This document shows positions 61,392 to 64,000 of a stretch of DNA of 64,000 nucleotides, piece after piece. The stretch is from an uncultured Lachnospiraceae bacterium (GTDB lineage: Bacteria > Bacillota > Clostridia > Lachnospirales > Lachnospiraceae), in NCBI GenBank assembly GCA_902781455.1, contig CACZJF010000005.1, positions 1-64,000 of the forward strand, read 5' to 3'. Numbering within the stretch: position 1 is the stretch's first letter; every line of letters starts with the position of its first letter. The notes beneath the pieces are model-generated. The model worked only from the letters and a program-made list of their open reading frames with translations, was not told where the DNA came from and did not search any database. The position numbers were made by a program, and so were the translations under genes.

Positions 61392-62993
61392 ATGAAAAGA
61401 TGCATGTACTGCGGGCATGAGAACGAGGACTCTCTTGTATCGTGTTCCGTATGTGGAAACAAGCTTGGAATTGCGGTTCCGACACAGGAGCCGGTGACCG
61501 CTGAGGAAGTGGCCGGTCAGGAAAGCGCAGGCGGTGAAGCTGTGAATGCGGCAGAACCGGAGGCGGCACAGCGCATGGATCCGGTTTCGGAGGCACAGCG
61601 TGCAGCCGATGAAGCCATGGTGACGCAGGAGCCTGCATTCGCAGGACAGGTTCCGGTGAACAGCCAGTTTGGAGAGACTGCTCCGGCCGGTCAGTTCAAC
61701 GGAGGCGAGAACACCTACGCAAGCCAGGACGGACAGGCTGCCGGCCAGTATGGCGAGAACGCCTATGCAGGCCAGGGAGGACAGGCAGCCAGCACCTATG
61801 CGGGCGGCCAGTATGGTGAGAACACCTACGCAGGACAAGGTGCCGGACAGTATACGGGAGAGAATCCGTACGCGAACCAGCCCGGTTCGGATATGACGCC
61901 CGGATATGGGGAAGACTGGCGGCAGGATGTAGGCCGCGGCCAGACATACGGTGCCAGGACCCAGTATGAGGCAAGGCGGGAAGCAAGACGCGCCCAGACA
62001 GGGTCACGTGAAGGTGTAACAGGCGGTGTATACGGCGGCAATGGCCAGTATGGCGCCAGCGGACGGGATCAGTACGGAAGTGCCGGATACGGCTACCGTC
62101 AGCCCGGCGGACAGGATGCGCAGGGACAGGGCGGACGCTCTGACTATGGCAGACGCGAGAGTGCCGGCGGCAGCAAAGTGTTCATGGTCAAGGCCCGCAA
62201 GAGAGTCAAGAGCGTGACATTTTTCCTGATGGCCTTTACCTTTACGGCCATGTTCGCGCTGAATGTTTACAATATCTACTGCGGCAACGCACTCCGCAAC
62301 ATCACTGAGTCGGAGTCCATGCTTACCAACATTCTCGCCGGCACAGGCACGAACTTCTTCACGCAGATGCTGACAGAGCTTGCTTCTCAGATGGTGAAGA
62401 TGGTCGTCAATGTACGGAGCATCGTCGCGTCACTCGGACAGACGGTTGAGCTCGGCATCGCGATTGTATTCCTGGTACCGAACGTGCTTTACTGCCTGGC
62501 ACTGTGGCTGATGTTCTTCCGTACGGATACGAAGCGCCGCCAGTTCCCGATGGGCGGATACACTCTGGCCAGGGTCATGATGATCCTGAAGTTCCTGATC
62601 GCCTGCCTGGTGCTGGCTGTCGGACTGGTGATTTCCGTATACTTTGTGGTAGTAGGTGCCCAGAAGAAGTCCGGAGACTCTTCTCTGATCCAGGGTGTGA
62701 TTCTCCTGATCGTGATGATTGTGGTATCCATCTTTGTGGTCATGTATTATATCCAGTGGATGTTCTGCCTGAAGGTTGTCAGGGACAACGCGAAGAAGGG
62801 AACTGATCCCGGACGCATGCCCGGATTTGTGGTATTCCTTTCTCTCCTGTGCACGGCAGCGTGCGTAGCGCTTATGATTCCCATGGCGTCGAACGACTAC
62901 ATCGGACTCGCGTCACGCGGAGCCGCAGCGCTGTACTTCCTGACATCAGGACTGTGGGTGCTGATCTACAAGATCAAGGTAAAGAGAAACTGA
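61392..62993 (+). CDS. Zinc-ribbon membrane protein with Gly/Gln/Tyr-rich repeats
   Basis: The protein has about 533 residues from ATG 61392 (GGGAGA ahead); GTG 61386 is in frame. The N-terminal CMYCGHENEDSLVSCSVCG is a CxxC-CxxC zinc ribbon. Residues 90-255 are low complexity, with repeated ENTYAGQ, GQYGEN and AGQGGQAA units. Four or five membrane helices occupy the C-terminal half (starting KSVTFFLMAFTFTAMFA). This layout (zinc ribbon, disordered linker, membrane domain) recurs in clostridial proteins of unknown function. It has its own promoter and terminator. The low-complexity segment may drive clustering at the membrane, but that is speculation. Confidence 0.75.
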   Translation: MKRCMYCGHENEDSLVSCSVCGNKLGIAVPTQEPVTAEEVAGQESAGGEAVNAAEPEAAQRMDPVSEAQRAADEAMVTQEPAFAGQVPVNSQFGETAPAGQFNGGENTYASQDGQAAGQYGENAYAGQGGQAASTYAGGQYGENTYAGQGAGQYTGENPYANQPGSDMTPGYGEDWRQDVGRGQTYGARTQYEARREARRAQTGSREGVTGGVYGGNGQYGASGRDQYGSAGYGYRQPGGQDAQGQGGRSDYGRRESAGGSKVFMVKARKRVKSVTFFLMAFTFTAMFALNVYNIYCGNALRNITESESMLTNILAGTGTNFFTQMLTELASQMVKMVVNVRSIVASLGQTVELGIAIVFLVPNVLYCLALWLMFFRTDTKRRQFPMGGYTLARVMMILKFLIACLVLAVGLVISVYFVVVGAQKKSGDSSLIQGVILLIVMIVVSIFVVMYYIQWMFCLKVVRDNAKKGTDPGRMPGFVVFLSLLCTAACVALMIPMASNDYIGLASRGAAALYFLTSGLWVLIYKIKVKRN

Positions 62994-63035
62994 TTTGGTA
63001 TCAGTAGAAGGCATTCATTTTAAAATGTAATTTAG

Positions 63036-63065
63036 AAAGCCGGGGTGTCTGTACTCCGGCTTTTT
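63036..63065 (+). terminator. Rho-independent terminator
   Basis: AAAGCCGGGGT (63036-63046) pairs with ACTCCGGCTTT (63053-63063) through GTCTGT, with one G-T pair, and ends in a T-run to 63065. It terminates the zinc-ribbon protein gene. Confidence 0.92.
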
Positions 63066-63097
63066 CAGATCCAATTCCGTCGATGAATGGACTGACC

Positions 63098-63220
63098 TTG
63101 ATGAAGTGTGGAAACAGATGTTATAATCGTCCACGGCATTCTGGATATGTGCATTACAAAAGTCTTAACCTTTTTTTCCGGGAAATCTGTGATGACGGAC
63201 ATATGTGATGGTGATATAGT
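63098..63220 (+). promoter_or_regulatory. Two candidate promoters for the last gene
   Basis: Candidate 1 is TTGATG (63098-63103) with TATAAT (63122-63127), spacer 18. Candidate 2 is ATGACG (63192-63197) with an extended TGATATAGT (-10 at 63215-63220), spacer 17. Both lie between the terminator and the start at 63286; either or both may be used. Confidence 0.55.
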
Positions 63221-63285
63221 GAAGACAATAGAAAAGCACGAAAAGCAGGAATAGCAGGGGCAGAAAGAAAAGGGGTAGAAAAGCT

Positions 63286-64000
63286 TTGACTAAGATCATG
63301 ACATGGATTCTCGGTATTGCCGGTGCTCTGATCGCGGCACTTTTGCTGATTGCGTGTATACTGTTGGGCCGGGAATGGAACAGGATGACCTTTTTTGAAC
63401 AGACCTCGATCAATGGTTTTGACGTATCGGGGAAGACACCGGAGGAGGTTCTTCCGGTTCTGAAAGAGGAGTATTCGAAAGCACAGGTGCACCTGACTGA
63501 GAACGGGAAGGATGAGGCTGTGTGGTCTCTGGCGGACGTCGGTTTCACGGTAGACGAGACCGCGCTGGAGGCTGGTCTGAAGGATGCGCACGGAAAGCAG
63601 AAGAGTTCGATTCCGGTGCTGCTTGACTCTCTGATGAACGGCAATTCTTTTGAGCTCGATGTTCCCTTCCGATATGACGCGCAGAAGCTGTCTCAGACAG
63701 TGTCGACTTCCGCCATGGCAGATGAACGGATTCAGAATGTGGACGCTGAGATCACGTATGATCAGGAAGCAAAGAATTATGCCATCAAGCCGGAAGTGCA
63801 GGGTACCATGCTGAATGACTCCGATATCCAGCAGCTGGTGCAGCAGGCGGTAGAGAATGCAGTAGGCGGGTCGAAGCCGCAGACGCAGATCGATGCCGTG
63901 ATTCCCGCATCGTTATATATCGTTCCGTCGATCCTGTCGACAGATCCCACACTGAACCTGAAAGTGAATACATTTAATTCCTACGACAAGGCAGTTATCA
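63286..64000 (+). CDS. Wall-associated protein with PG_binding_4-like domain, N-terminal part
   Basis: The gene starts at TTG 63286, ten bases after AGGGG, and runs open to the window edge, giving about 238 residues. ATG 63298 is an alternative. A membrane anchor (about 4-28, WILGIAGALIAALLLIACILL) precedes TSINGFDVSGKTPEEVLPVL and a region of the PG_binding_4 kind (WSLADVGFTVDETALEAGL; VPFRYDAQKLSQTV), as found ahead of VanW or L,D-transpeptidase (YkuD) domains. The catalytic part, if any, lies outside the window, so the exact enzyme cannot be named. Confidence 0.7.
   Translation, partial: MTKIMTWILGIAGALIAALLLIACILLGREWNRMTFFEQTSINGFDVSGKTPEEVLPVLKEEYSKAQVHLTENGKDEAVWSLADVGFTVDETALEAGLKDAHGKQKSSIPVLLDSLMNGNSFELDVPFRYDAQKLSQTVSTSAMADERIQNVDAEITYDQEAKNYAIKPEVQGTMLNDSDIQQLVQQAVENAVGGSKPQTQIDAVIPASLYIVPSILSTDPTLNLKVNTFNSYDKAVI

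Overview
The window looks like a chromosomal segment of a Gram-positive-type Bacillota, most likely class Clostridia and possibly Lachnospiraceae. This is inferred from TagG/TagH-type teichoic acid export, Dlt-like acylation genes, LTA-synthase-like enzymes, a TelA/XpaC pair, a DUF6273-type protein, strong AGGAGG-type ribosome binding sites and moderate-to-high G+C. Nearly all genes read on the + strand. No tRNA, rRNA, CRISPR array, integrase or intact insertion sequence was seen.

From 1 to about 52900 the window is almost one continuous cell-surface glycopolymer locus. Bases 1-7000 hold three AT-rich genes for large polytopic (GT-C-like) membrane proteins around a dolichyl-phosphate-mannose-synthase-like GT2. 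Bases 7100-14400 hold a GHMP kinase/nucleotidyltransferase fusion, a GtrA-type flippase, an SGNH + ILEI-like + ricin-like surface protein, a phosphohexomutase and a GT4. Bases 14459-19142 hold Dlt-like set 1 (MBOAT, carrier protein, AMP ligase) plus an AspT-like transporter. Bases 19212-32237 hold a Wzy-like polymerase, a TarI/IspD-like cytidylyltransferase, an SDR epimerase, four CDP-glycerol phosphotransferase-like enzymes, TagG, and a TagH fused to UDP-galactopyranose mutase. Bases 32442-38558 hold Dlt-like set 2 (SGNH, MBOAT, DltD-like, AMP ligase, carrier protein).

A secreted protein (38771-39634) and an SsuABC-like transporter with a double-palindrome operator (39733-42511) follow. A fifth CDP-glycerol phosphotransferase-like gene then sits directly upstream of a phosphonate operon (44194-52901). 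That operon encodes a three-domain NTP-transferase/cytidylyltransferase/PEP mutase, an iron alcohol dehydrogenase, two LTA-synthase/OpgB-like enzymes and phosphonopyruvate decarboxylase. The family content predicts PEP -> phosphonopyruvate -> phosphonoacetaldehyde -> 2-hydroxyethylphosphonate -> CMP-activated phosphonate, probably used to decorate or build a wall polymer. This is the most interesting system in the window.

From 52907 onward the content is more housekeeping: a branched-chain amino acid ABC transporter (LivKHMGF), TelA, XpaC, a zinc-ribbon membrane protein, and the start of a PG_binding_4-type wall protein cut by the window end.

Working model (inference): nucleotide sugars and CDP-polyols are made in the cytoplasm, assembled into a teichoic-acid-like or galactofuranose-containing polymer, exported by TagGH, and modified outside by two distinct acyl-transfer systems and by phosphonate groups.
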